This document shows, one piece after another, positions 35,936 to 43,900 of a stretch of 64,000 nt of DNA; position 1 is the stretch's first letter; each line of letters opens with the position of its first letter. The stretch spans positions 80,225 through 144,224 of the forward strand of contig DEJS01000006.1 of the NCBI GenBank assembly GCA_002353485.1. The letters run 5' to 3'. The notes under the pieces were generated by a model that saw only the letters and a list, made by a program, of their open reading frames with translations, was not told the DNA's origin and did no database searches. A program made the position numbers and the translations under genes. The DNA is from Prevotella sp. UBA2742 (lineage in GTDB: Bacteria; Bacteroidota; Bacteroidia; Bacteroidales; Bacteroidaceae).

Positions 35936-37000
35936 TTAGTTCAGTTTATATTGTTTTCTTAGTCGTCGGCTCTGTCGCTGCAGCTTCTTCAGCTTTGCGG
36001 CGGGCTTCCAGTCGCCGAACACCGCCCTCAGCGTGTACCGCCGGGCCTCGTCGGGCTGCATGATGGTCTCGGCCACGTAAGGCTGCGTATGGTCGCGCAG
36101 CGTAAACGTCACCACGTTGCTCTTGGGCGTGATGTCGCGCCCCTCGGCGTCCATCGTCCCGTACTCCTTGAAGTAGTTGCTCGATATTTTCATTCCCTCA
36201 GGGTCGAAACGCGTGGGCAGCAGCTTCTCGGGCGTCAGCAGCGTCGTATAGAGCCACACACAGCGTGGGTTGGTGTGCCATGCACGTCCGTAGTGATATA
36301 CCGACTCGTCATTCTTTATGGTGCAACGGTTGAACACATAGCCCCACGGCGTCTTCGACGTGCGCGGTGCCATGATGATGTTGCGACCGCTGCCGTCGGG
36401 GTGGCGCTTCTCGGTCACTATCAGACAGCGCTCGAACCATACGTCGCCCGCACCGCAGATGAAGTCGATGGTGCCGTGAATCTCCGTGTCCTGCATATAG
36501 TGCTGGCACGTGTCGTTGTCCGAGTAGTACGTGTCCTGAAACGACAGCATCCTGACCCGGTTGCAGATGGTGCGCTGCCCCTTGTCTTGCAGACACACGG
36601 CACGGCCGTCCTCGCCCGCATGGTAGTAGTCCAGGTCGTTCCTCAGCGTCAAGTCCTCAAAGTAGTTCCCCGTGCCCCGGTTCTGCAGAATGGCCGTACG
36701 GCTGATGCCCTCCGTCTTCTTGTCAGGCGCATTCCTGATGATGGTGCCTTCCATGCTCTGCCCCACCACGGCCACGTTGTGCCCCGACAGGCGTGTCAGC
36801 ACCGTCTCACCCAGGTCGTAGTAGCCGTCGGGAATCAGAATGAACAGACGCTCTGCGTCCTTCGCCGCGTTCAGGCGGTTGGCCTCACCGATGACGTCCA
36901 GCAGGCTCTGTGCATTGCCCTTCTCCACCACCAGCACCCGCTGGCCGGCGGCAGCCAACGCAGTCAGCAGCAAGCATGCTATCAGTGATAAATACTTCAT
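35936..37000 (-). CDS. pectinesterase (CE8), copy 2
   Basis: 354 residues, signal peptide ending LAAAGQ. Same layout as copy 1: GQSMEGTIIRN, SFQDTYYSDND, GTIDFICGAGDVWFERC and GRAWHTNPRC carry the CE8 catalytic Gln, Asp, Asp and Arg/Trp. Many positions differ between the copies, so the duplication is not recent. The pair could differ in substrate esterification pattern. The promoter TATCTTTG lies 20 nt upstream. No susC/susD pair is next to them, so this is not a full polysaccharide utilisation locus. Confidence 0.92.
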   Translation of the reverse strand: MKYLSLIACLLLTALAAAGQRVLVVEKGNAQSLLDVIGEANRLNAAKDAERLFILIPDGYYDLGETVLTRLSGHNVAVVGQSMEGTIIRNAPDKKTEGISRTAILQNRGTGNYFEDLTLRNDLDYYHAGEDGRAVCLQDKGQRTICNRVRMLSFQDTYYSDNDTCQHYMQDTEIHGTIDFICGAGDVWFERCLIVTEKRHPDGSGRNIIMAPRTSKTPWGYVFNRCTIKNDESVYHYGRAWHTNPRCVWLYTTLLTPEKLLPTRFDPEGMKISSNYFKEYGTMDAEGRDITPKSNVVTFTLRDHTQPYVAETIMQPDEARRYTLRAVFGDWKPAAKLKKLQRQSRRLRKQYKLN

Positions 37001-37020
37001 TAGAGGTTAGTTTACGTCTG

Positions 37021-37028
37021 CAAAGATA
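37021..37028 (-). promoter_or_regulatory. -7 element of the pectinesterase pair
   Basis: The minus strand reads TATCTTTG followed by CAGACG at 37028-37021. It is 20 nt upstream of the ATG at 37000. Confidence 0.55.
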
Positions 37029-37102
37029 CTAATTAGTAAGTGAAAAACCAAATTAAACCCAAATTTTTCCCCGAAAAGTGCACGTAATTCAAAAAATTGC
37101 CG

Positions 37103-37110
37103 TACCTTTG
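37103..37110 (+). promoter_or_regulatory. -7 element of tRNA-Pro
   Basis: TACCTTTG at 37103-37110, 20 nt before the first base of the mature tRNA-Pro. A TTTG -33 element is not obvious. Confidence 0.5.
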
Positions 37111-37130
37111 CAGCGCTTTTCACAAGCAAT

Positions 37131-37203
37131 CGGGATGTAGCGCAGTTGGTAGCGCACTACGTTCGGGACGTAGGGGTCGGGCGTTCGAGTCGCCTCATCC
37201 CGA
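37131..37203 (+). tRNA. tRNA-Pro (CGG)
   Basis: 73 nt. Acceptor CGGGATG pairs with CATCCCG, the discriminator is A, and the anticodon stem CTACG/CGTAG encloses TTCGGGA, giving anticodon CGG. CCA is not encoded (the genome reads CAA after the discriminator), unlike the tRNA-Glu in this window, so CCA must be added afterwards. A terminator follows immediately. Confidence 0.95.
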
Positions 37204-37204
37204 C

Positions 37205-37241
37205 AAAGACAGCCAAGCGACAGCGTTTGGCTGTCTTTTTG
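37205..37241 (+). terminator. terminator of tRNA-Pro
   Basis: The inverted repeat AAAGACAGCCAA (37205-37216) and TTTGGCTGTCTTT (37226-37238) is followed by a T-rich run. It begins 2 nt after the tRNA discriminator. Confidence 0.88.
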
Positions 37242-37304
37242 TAACCCGGACTTTACAAAGCGCCCCCTGCCACATATTAATATTCATTAAATATCCGGTT
37301 CCGG

Positions 37305-37335
37305 TTTGTCGTTTGGGAATATTTTCGTATCTTTG
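37305..37335 (+). promoter_or_regulatory. promoter of mdh
   Basis: TTTG (37305-37308), 19-nt spacer, TATCTTTG (37328-37335). The mdh ATG is 46 nt downstream, after an A-rich leader. Confidence 0.7.
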
Positions 37336-37380
37336 CATCCAATTGAAACAAAGAAAACGATTAAAACAAACAAAACGATT

Positions 37381-38373
37381 ATGGCATTTTTAACTAACGA
37401 CAAACTGACCATCGTCGGCGCAGCTGGCATGATTGGTTCAAACATGGCACAGACCGCTCTTATGATGGGTCTGACAAGTGAAATCTGTCTCTATGATGTC
37501 TTCTCACCCGAGGGCGTGGCCGAAGAGATGCGCCAGAGCGGCTTCGACGACGTCAACATCGTCGCCACCACCAATGCCGAGGAGGCCTTCCGCGGCGCCA
37601 AGTACATCATCTCCTCAGGCGGTGCACCCCGTAAGGCCGGAATGACCCGCGAGGACCTGCTGGCCGGCAACTGCAAGATAGCCGAAGAGCTGGGCCAGAA
37701 CATCAAGAAATACTGCCCCGACGTCAAGCATGTCGTCATCATCTTCAACCCCGCCGACCTCACCGGTCTCGTCACACTGCTCTACTCGGGACTGAAACCC
37801 GGACAGGTGACCACGCTGGCCGGACTCGACACCACCCGTCTGCAGTCGGCACTGGCCAAGAAGTTCGGTGTGAAGCAGTGCGAAATTACCGGTTGCGCCA
37901 CCTACGGCGGACACGGCGAGCAGATGGCCGTCTTCGGCAGCCACGTCGAGATTAAGGGTCGCAAGCTGACCGACATCATCGGCACACCCGAGTTCTCCGT
38001 CGAAGAGTGGGAGCAGATGAAGGTCGACGTCACCAAGGGCGGTGCCAAGATCATCGAGCTCCGCGGACGCTCCAGCTTCCAGAGCCCCTCGTACCTCTCC
38101 GTCGAGATGATACGTGCAGCCATGGGCGGCGAGCCCTTCCGCTTCCCCGTAGGAACCTACGTCAAGACCGACAAGTACGACCACATCATGATGGCCATGA
38201 AGACTACCATGACCAGCGAGGGCGCCAAGTTCGAAGTACCCCAGGGCACGGCCGAGGAGAACGCCAAGCTCGACCAGAGCTACGAGCACCTCTGCAAGAT
38301 GCGCGACGAACTCGTCACCCTCAATATCGTGCCCCCCATCTCGGAGTGGAGCAAGATCAACCCCAACCTCTAA
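37381..38373 (+). CDS. mdh: malate dehydrogenase
   Basis: 330 residues from ATG 37381 (MAFLTNDKLTIVG); the frame is open upstream to 37306, but that part is promoter and leader. The Rossmann motif is VGAAGMIGSNMAQTALM, with LYDVFSPEG as the second strand, and the catalytic His lies in CATYGGHGEQMAVF. It interconverts malate and oxaloacetate, which in this group feeds succinate and propionate formation. A strong own promoter and a strong terminator make it monocistronic. Confidence 0.94.
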   Translation: MAFLTNDKLTIVGAAGMIGSNMAQTALMMGLTSEICLYDVFSPEGVAEEMRQSGFDDVNIVATTNAEEAFRGAKYIISSGGAPRKAGMTREDLLAGNCKIAEELGQNIKKYCPDVKHVVIIFNPADLTGLVTLLYSGLKPGQVTTLAGLDTTRLQSALAKKFGVKQCEITGCATYGGHGEQMAVFGSHVEIKGRKLTDIIGTPEFSVEEWEQMKVDVTKGGAKIIELRGRSSFQSPSYLSVEMIRAAMGGEPFRFPVGTYVKTDKYDHIMMAMKTTMTSEGAKFEVPQGTAEENAKLDQSYEHLCKMRDELVTLNIVPPISEWSKINPNL

Positions 38374-38421
38374 TCAGGCCAAGGTCAATACAGAACAAGA
38401 ACTCCGGTTCGCTATAACAAT

Positions 38422-38464
38422 CGGGGCGTTCGCTGAAAGATTTTGCGAACGCCCCGCTTTCTTT
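38422..38464 (+). terminator. terminator of mdh
   Basis: A 12-bp perfect stem, CGGGGCGTTCGC (38422-38433) with GCGAACGCCCCG (38445-38456), an 11-nt loop, then CTTTCTTTG. It lies about 50 nt past the mdh stop. Confidence 0.85.
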
Positions 38465-38590
38465 GTACCTTTGCACCAGCAAAACTCAAAAGATTCATAC
38501 GTTTTTAAGTTAGTAACAGATTAGGTTTGTAGTTTTTTCATAGTAAACACTTAGCCCGCCCCCACATGCGAATGCAGGGGCGGGCTGACA
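38442..38590 (+). ncRNA. candidate small RNA driven by an orphan promoter
   Basis: TTTG at 38442-38445, a 20-nt spacer and TACCTTTG at 38466-38473 make a full promoter that overlaps the mdh terminator. No forward gene follows. The predicted transcript, starting near 38480, is AT-rich and ends in the GC-rich hairpin AGCCCGCCCC...GGGGCGGGCT (about 38553-38587). A ~105-nt RNA would result. The hairpin has no T-tract on this strand, and it could equally serve the convergent gene 38627-39340. Confidence 0.3.
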
Positions 38591-38626
38591 CTTTCTGGCC
38601 GTCAGACTGCCGTCCGTCACGGCCCT

Positions 38627-39340
38627 TCACTCCGTCAGGCCGCCGTAGCTCTCGGCCGACGCCCTCAGAGCCTCCTCCGTCGTAAACCGTTCATAAAGCC
38701 GGCAGCGCGTCACAAGGCCTTGCGACGAGCACCGTCCGCCCTTCACCATCACCAGGGCCCAGCCCCTCATGTCGTCGGCAAAAGCCTCGTCCTTCAACAC
38801 GTAGCGGCCCTCCACCAGCGACAGCTCCAGCCACGACACCCGCCGCTTGCTGAACCACACCCTGGGCGCAGGACCCTCGTCGCGCTGCTCGCCACAGTAC
38901 AGCCACAGCTCTGCCTCCGTGTCCGCCTCCCCAGCCCTCATGCTCGTCACCAGCGCCGCCTCGCCGTCCACCACGGCCAGCTCCTGGCCGATGGACGGCA
39001 GCACGCCGTCGCTCACCGGCAGACCCGGCATCAGAAAACTCGCCTGCTCCATCAGCGGCCTTACCACATACACCACGGGCAGCCTGTTGGCCAGCGACAT
39101 AAAGTTCGTATATGCCGTCGCCCTTTGGGTAAACGTGGGCTCGCATTGCCTCAGCGTGGTCCACAGCGCCAGCGTATGCCGCATGCGCTGCCGCTGTCTG
39201 AACTGGGCCAGCGTATTGCTGCGCCGCTCGGCAGACTGCGACACTCGCGTCACCACCTTGCCCTGTCGCATATACGTCGTCAACCCGGCCGAACGCAGGC
39301 TGCCTATCATCACCAGCCCCTTTGTCTTACTGTACTTCAT
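38627..39340 (-). CDS. uncharacterised protein, remote homologue of the protein at 58882-60135
   Basis: 237 residues, no signal peptide or membrane helix. I do not recognise a named domain. The N-terminus (KTKGLVMIGSLRSAGLTTYM, RQGKVVTRVSQSAERRSNTL) has a short beta-rich start, a Thr-x-x-Gln-Phe-x-x-Arg element and an AYTNFMSLANRLPVV segment. These line up in order with TEGQSIQR and AQFMKLNLNVIRQ of the 58882 protein, and both then have a Ser-x-Gly-x-Leu-Pro motif. DUF6266-like proteins show a comparable start, but this is a guess. Its promoter lies in the 51-bp repeat at 39556-39606, so the 11-nt repeat array falls in its 5' leader. Confidence 0.75.
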   Translation of the reverse strand: MKYSKTKGLVMIGSLRSAGLTTYMRQGKVVTRVSQSAERRSNTLAQFRQRQRMRHTLALWTTLRQCEPTFTQRATAYTNFMSLANRLPVVYVVRPLMEQASFLMPGLPVSDGVLPSIGQELAVVDGEAALVTSMRAGEADTEAELWLYCGEQRDEGPAPRVWFSKRRVSWLELSLVEGRYVLKDEAFADDMRGWALVMVKGGRCSSQGLVTRCRLYERFTTEEALRASAESYGGLTE

Positions 39341-39371
39341 ATTCTTTTTCCGTTTAAAGTGTTATCAATCC

Positions 39372-39551
39372 CTTTCTTCCCTCAGTGCAATCCCCTTCTT
39401 TCCTCAGTGCAATCCCTGTCCTTGTCCTGTCCTTGTCCTGTCCTTGTCCTGTCCTTGTCCTATCGTTCCCCTTTCGTTGTCCCATTGTCTATTGGACAAC
39501 TATTGGACAACTATTGGACAACGATTGGACAACTATTGGACAACAATACTC
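39372..39551. repeat. 11-nt-period repeat array, second locus
   Basis: 39372-39415: two 22-nt repeats, each an 11-nt pyrimidine unit plus CAGTGCAATCC. 39420-39463: four units of CCTTGTCCTGT (last ends AT). 39464-39485: two diverged units. 39486-39551: five units of CAAC plus TATTGGA or GATTGGA. From 39420 on the 11-nt phase is unbroken for about 12 units. CTATTGGACAA is the reverse complement of TTGTCCAATAG at 13090-13144, so the two loci share a unit in opposite orientation. It lies in the leader of the gene at 38627-39340. Confidence 0.9.
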
Positions 39552-39555
39552 GCTG

Positions 39556-39606
39556 CAAAGATAGGAAATATTTCCGAGACACAAAAGAAAAACCCCGGAA
39601 ATCGAC
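39556..39606 (-). repeat. 51-bp perfect direct repeat, left copy (contains a promoter)
   Basis: The 51 nt are identical to 40731-40781, 1175 bp away in the same orientation, and similarity continues in patches past the end (GGAGTCCTT, GGGTTTT). On the minus strand it holds TTTG and TATCTTTG, about 18 nt apart, a promoter reading into the gene at 38627-39340. Confidence 0.9.
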
Positions 39607-39632
39607 CTGAAAAAATAATTGGAGTCCTTATC

Positions 39633-39782
39633 TCAGGGTTTTGCCTGACGGATGAAGTCATAGACGAAGTCGAAATCCTCGTCGCAGACATAGATGCGGT
39701 TCTTGTTCAGCAACTGGTTTACCTCTTTTTGAAACGCTACACGTCCAGCTCTCGTAGCAAGTCGTTGAGAATGTAGGCATCA
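39633..39782 (-). pseudogene. start-less coding remnant after the toxin-antitoxin trio
   Basis: On the minus strand, in a frame that opens just after a TGA, the translation VAFQKEVNQLLNKNRIY, then VCDEDFDFVYDFIRQAKP, ends at a stop at 39635-39633. It reads like genuine protein, but there is no ATG or GTG and only a late TTG. It overlaps the end of the 66-residue gene in another frame. I read it as the C-terminus of a gene whose start was lost or frameshifted. Confidence 0.4.
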
Positions 39783-39937
39783 CTCTGGAGTTGCAGTCCA
39801 CTGTCGGGATTGGTGAGAAGAACAAATGTGTGTGAGTTGTACAAAAGGTCGAGGGCGCGGTCGGCATCAATGTCGAGACGGTCGGCAAGCAGCGCGGCTA
39901 TGCGTCCGGTCTTTCGCCAAAGTACTTGGTCTCTCAT
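39737..39937 (-). CDS. small protein of DUF3990/DUF3791 operon
   Basis: 66 residues (MRDQVLWRKTGRIAALLADR start; LLYNSHTFVLLTNPDSGLQL in the middle). The composition and the ALDLLYNSHTF core resemble the small helical partners that accompany DUF3990 proteins in Bacteroidota operons, but I cannot name a domain with certainty. The ATG overlaps the stop of the DUF3990 gene (CTATGAG), so it is translationally coupled. A possible antitoxin or accessory subunit. The coding-like remnant downstream could mean the original protein was longer. Confidence 0.65.
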   Translation of the reverse strand: MRDQVLWRKTGRIAALLADRLDIDADRALDLLYNSHTFVLLTNPDSGLQLQSDAYILNDLLRELDV

Positions 39938-40446
39938 AGCTGGCCTCCTTCCTCAGACAACGGTTCTGACGAAATGAAGCATAGGCAGCGGTCGACGATA
40001 GCCTGGTGGCTGATGCACATCTGATGAGTCGGTTTTGCAAAACGTAACTGCCCTATAGCCTGTTCGGCCGTGATACGTCCGGCGTAGTAGTCCTCGACGG
40101 TATCGATGACTTGGTCATTGGCTACACCGCCTTCAATGATGTCATAATCCTTCCAGGGCTCCTCACCGCGACGACTACTAACGATGAAATCGAGCCATTC
40201 TTGGTCGTAATGCTCCAGACGGAGGCAGCGGACACCCGTAGGCAGGTTTGCCTTGTCGAACTCATATACTGAAAGAATTGGTGTGTCCACGGCGCGTATG
40301 ACGCAGACGCGGCGTGCCCAACGTTCGGCTTGTTCACGCAGACTGGTGACATAGAAGCCTGGCCCGAAGTCAAGTTCCCTACGCCCAACACTAGTAAGGG
40401 GGTAGGGTACGCTGAGATAAGAGCCGTGATAGAGTGTCTGTTTCAT
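39934..40446 (-). CDS. DUF3990 protein, putative ADP-ribosyltransferase-fold toxin
   Basis: 170 residues. The start MKQTLYHGSYLSVPYPLTSV and GPGFYVTSLREQAERWA is the DUF3990 signature: YHGS and FGxGFYxT are reminiscent of the NAD-binding core of ADP-ribosyltransferases. The central part has SVYEFDKANLPTGVRCLRLE and DYDIIEGGVANDQVIDTVED, and the end RFAKPTHQMCISHQAIVDRC. It overlaps both neighbours by 4 nt, forming a three-gene coupled operon with DUF3791 first. This layout is typical of a toxin flanked by small antitoxin-like proteins. Toxicity is inferred from family and context. Confidence 0.82.
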   Translation of the reverse strand: MKQTLYHGSYLSVPYPLTSVGRRELDFGPGFYVTSLREQAERWARRVCVIRAVDTPILSVYEFDKANLPTGVRCLRLEHYDQEWLDFIVSSRRGEEPWKDYDIIEGGVANDQVIDTVEDYYAGRITAEQAIGQLRFAKPTHQMCISHQAIVDRCLCFISSEPLSEEGGQL

Positions 40447-40676
40447 AAGCTGCTTCCTTCCTTCTCATCCCAATTCTTCAAAGCTTGTTGCACGTTCCAC
40501 ACCACGCCGTCTATACTCTCGGTGTGTAGCGTGTCGTAGCAGTCGAAAAGCAGCCGACGCACCAGACCGTGACGTTTCAGCCGGTTAAAGAGTTCTGTAG
40601 CCGTTATACCCATGCGCTGTGCTGTAGCACCGATGGCCAGCGTTGCAAATTGTGTCTGCGGAATGTTTGTTGTCAT
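40443..40676 (-). CDS. DUF3791 protein, putative antitoxin partner
   Basis: 77 residues. The segment GITATELFNRLKRHGLVRRL, then LFDCYDTLHTESIDGVVWNV, fits the DUF3791 pattern (helix, then YDTLHT, then a C-terminal helix). It is the first gene of the trio and would be translated before the toxin, as antitoxins often are. Its promoter is probably the TATCTTTG in the right copy of the 51-bp repeat, about 54 nt upstream. Confidence 0.8.
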   Translation of the reverse strand: MTTNIPQTQFATLAIGATAQRMGITATELFNRLKRHGLVRRLLFDCYDTLHTESIDGVVWNVQQALKNWDEKEGSSL

Positions 40677-40730
40677 ATTGCTCTGCTGTAACTAAGAATA
40701 AAATACTTGTCCTTTATTGTTTCTTGGCGA

Positions 40731-40781
40731 CAAAGATAGGAAATATTTCCGAGACACAAAAGAAAAACCCCGGAAATCGAC
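40731..40781 (-). repeat. 51-bp perfect direct repeat, right copy (promoter of the DUF3791 operon)
   Basis: Identical to 39556-39606. On the minus strand it supplies the TTTG / TATCTTTG promoter for the DUF3791-DUF3990 operon. Just beyond it AAAACCCCG and CGGGGTTTT (40806-40814) could pair as a weak hairpin. With the left copy it brackets the whole toxin-antitoxin module. Confidence 0.9.
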
Positions 40782-40910
40782 AAAAAAACAGCTGGAGTCC
40801 TTTTAACGGGGTTTTCTTATTCAGCATTCCCTTCCCTTCAAGCTGAACATAGACCCTGCCATCGTGCTTGGAGTGTAAAGCCACGCTTCAGCCCATGACA
40901 ACACAATGAG

Positions 40911-40943
40911 GAGCCGGCTTCTTTGGCCGGCTCCTCATCTTAT
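40911..40943 (-). terminator. hairpin after the C10 protease gene
   Basis: A perfect 13-bp stem, ATGAGGAGCCGGC (40911-40923) with GCCGGCTCCTCAT (40931-40943), loop of 7. It lies 17 nt past the protease stop. The minus-strand tail TTGTGTTG is only weakly T-rich. Confidence 0.7.
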
Positions 40944-40959
40944 GTTCACCCCCGAAGGG

Positions 40960-43900
40960 TTAAGGCGTAATCTTCGTGGAGTACTCTAAGGTTATGTCAC
41001 CTTCTCTCTCTAATTTGCGCGTGGTGATGTCGGCTGTGGTAATATGTTGAATAGTGTTTGCTTGGAAAGCGTCCATATCCCAATTATCTACACGATCCAC
41101 GATATCGGCATTTATTTGCCATGTACCGCTTCCTGTGTAGGTTATTTCATACTCTTCGATGGTTTTCTTTCGAGTTATCTTGTACTCACAGTCTATTTTG
41201 TGGCTAATTGTACCACCTAACAAATTATAGAACCAATAATAGCTATTACTTGGGTCTTCAGCTTTGTTCATGATGTTTACAAAGTCTTCGATGGTTTTTT
41301 CCGTAAACTGGTGAGTAGTCTTGATAGTGAATTTACCACTTGCTTCCAATCCGTTATTCTCAAACTTGCCTACAATGTCATCACCGATAGTGAAAATACC
41401 GGAATTCTCTTGCACGGTTATAAAGTTGTGACGTTGGAAGAATTTCTCTAACTCAGTCTGGAAACGGGCCTTGCGATTCATTCCTCCGTCCATTTCAATA
41501 AATGCACCTGGCGTGGATAAACGCATGTATTTTCCATCGAATGGGTGTGTACCATAACAATCATATTCTGTTTCAATTTGATAGGGAACGTAGCTCAGCT
41601 TGAGATTCTTCAACTTCGGTGCTTCCACCTCTACGCCACCACTGGCAAGGTCAATGGTAACAAACAATTTACTTCCTACTGCAGTTATTTTGAAGTCGAA
41701 GGCTTTCTGGTCGGCTTCCTCTAAATCTGCCAGTGTGATGTGAGGCCGTAAATTGTAGTGCAGCAGTGAATATACAGTGCACCCCATAGAAGCTGTTCCT
41801 TCATCGCTAATGACATACTTAGAGTATTTCATATCCTCAGGAGCATCAGTAAATCGCACAGTCCACCCAGCGTACTTGGAGATATTTCCCTCCTTGCACG
41901 ACGAGTCGATAATCTTGATATATACACGAGTGTTTGCTTGGTCTGCCACGTCTTTCAAAGACTTATAGTAGCGGTTGAATGCTACCGTCTTTAAGTTTTC
42001 TCTGATAGCTTCGAAAACTGACACCAGTTCACCATTCATCAGTTCGGCAAAATATTCATCCTCTAACTGCTTTTGGAGACTGGGTTGAACATCTGGCACA
42101 CTAGAAAAGAGTGTCCAGAAATTTGTTTTATGACAACATTCAGACCAGGCTAGATTAAATTCATTATCCCAGATTCTGCTTAAGTATAAACGTACAGATT
42201 GTTCGATATAGGCATCGAGGCGATTTTTTGTCATGTTGCCCTTGGCAAAAGCAGGTAAGAAATATTCGTACCAATCAGCAGGAGACCGATAGCAACTCTT
42301 CACGTCATCATCCTTTTTCCCTTTGCTGCTATAGAAATAATGATAGGCATCTCTGGCCATGTCGTGGGTGCGTTCCTGAGCCTTGGTACCAAACTTTTGG
42401 AGTGCTACACCGATGAAAGCCACAGTGGCCATGGAGGCCGACATAATGGGAGTTCCTATTTGAGTGGCGAGTGAGCCGGAGACATAGCTTAGAATGGTGC
42501 TCAATGTACCGGCTGCTACTCCCGTATTATCGTCTTTGATATAGGCAGTGGCTACATCGAGGATGTTCAATGCCATATTGAAATAGCCGATATTCTGCAC
42601 AATGTCGTTTATTACGGTCGGACGGAAATAGAGCGGGTCGCCGACAGCATTGACCATGCCCCAGAGGCCATCAAGACCTATGCTCTGCCAAATACCTATG
42701 TCGTTTTTCACGTCCATAGCCATTTTTACGTTTGGATCGTCGCTTGACACCAATGCCAGCAGCTTTTGGGCTGCCTCGTCAAGGGTCTTGTTCAAGTCTA
42801 TCTTTTGCCCATAATAGAAATTCAGAGTTTCCAATAGACCTCCTTCTCCAAGTAGGAAGAAGATGCCGTAGTCAGACAGATGGTTGGTGGTAATGGTGAT
42901 GCTACCGGTCTGTTCGTCATAAGTGAAGAAAACTGGTTCCCACTCGCCCGCCTCTTTATTGTAATAGGCTGCATATACCTTTTCGTTTTCAGCCAGGGTC
43001 ACTGGGATGGTAATTTTGGCAGTGCCATTAAGCTCATGGCGCCCGTCAGACATACTTAGGTCGATGGAGAATCCATGTGTTATTCCCTCCATGACATTAG
43101 GTTTCAACACCGAGTTGCGAACGCAGAGCTGCACGTCGCTGTCTATCACTGTTGGGTCGAACCGTACTTTGCACTTTTGAGCTTCAACAGTGAGGTTGTT
43201 TTCATCCAAATCGAATATCTCAGCATTCTCATAAACAAAGCCTGGTGCCCATTCAATGCTGTCAACGGCAGCTACCGAGGTGACGAGGTCTTCTTTGCCG
43301 CTGCGCCTGATGATCACCTGCTTGCCATCCTCGCTCACCTCTATGCTCTTAATCTCGTTCACAGGGATGTTCACACGTTGGCTACCATTCTCATCGGCTG
43401 CGCTGACCACCATGTTATATTGCAATCCCTGTGGAGGCATAGGCATATACTCTTCCTCTGCAAAGATTCTGTTGAATCTGCGCCAGCCGGGGGCATTACG
43501 GTAGAGTTCTTCAGTACCTACAGGTACATACAGTGCTGGGTCGTTCTCGAATATTTGGTCGTTGAATGTATCGTCGCTGATCTTGGGAGGCACAACAGCT
43601 AAGCAATATAGCAAGTTGGGGGATAAGGATGTAAGGTCTTGGAATGCTCCGTCCATTTCGAGAATGTGACCTGGTATATCGGGGGCATCTTTAGTGCGAA
43701 TACTTCTGGGCTCTAGTTTCACAACTGTCTCAGGAATCTCTGAGAGGAAGCGCCTACGGTTGACTGTCATTAGCACGCTCGTACCGTTGCTGTTGCAGAG
43801 ATATTCCTGGGTGTATGGAGAACAGAGGAAATAGGGATTGTTTTCCACCTTGAAGAACGACAGAATTGCTCCCCTGAAAGCATCAGGCTCGATGGATTTA

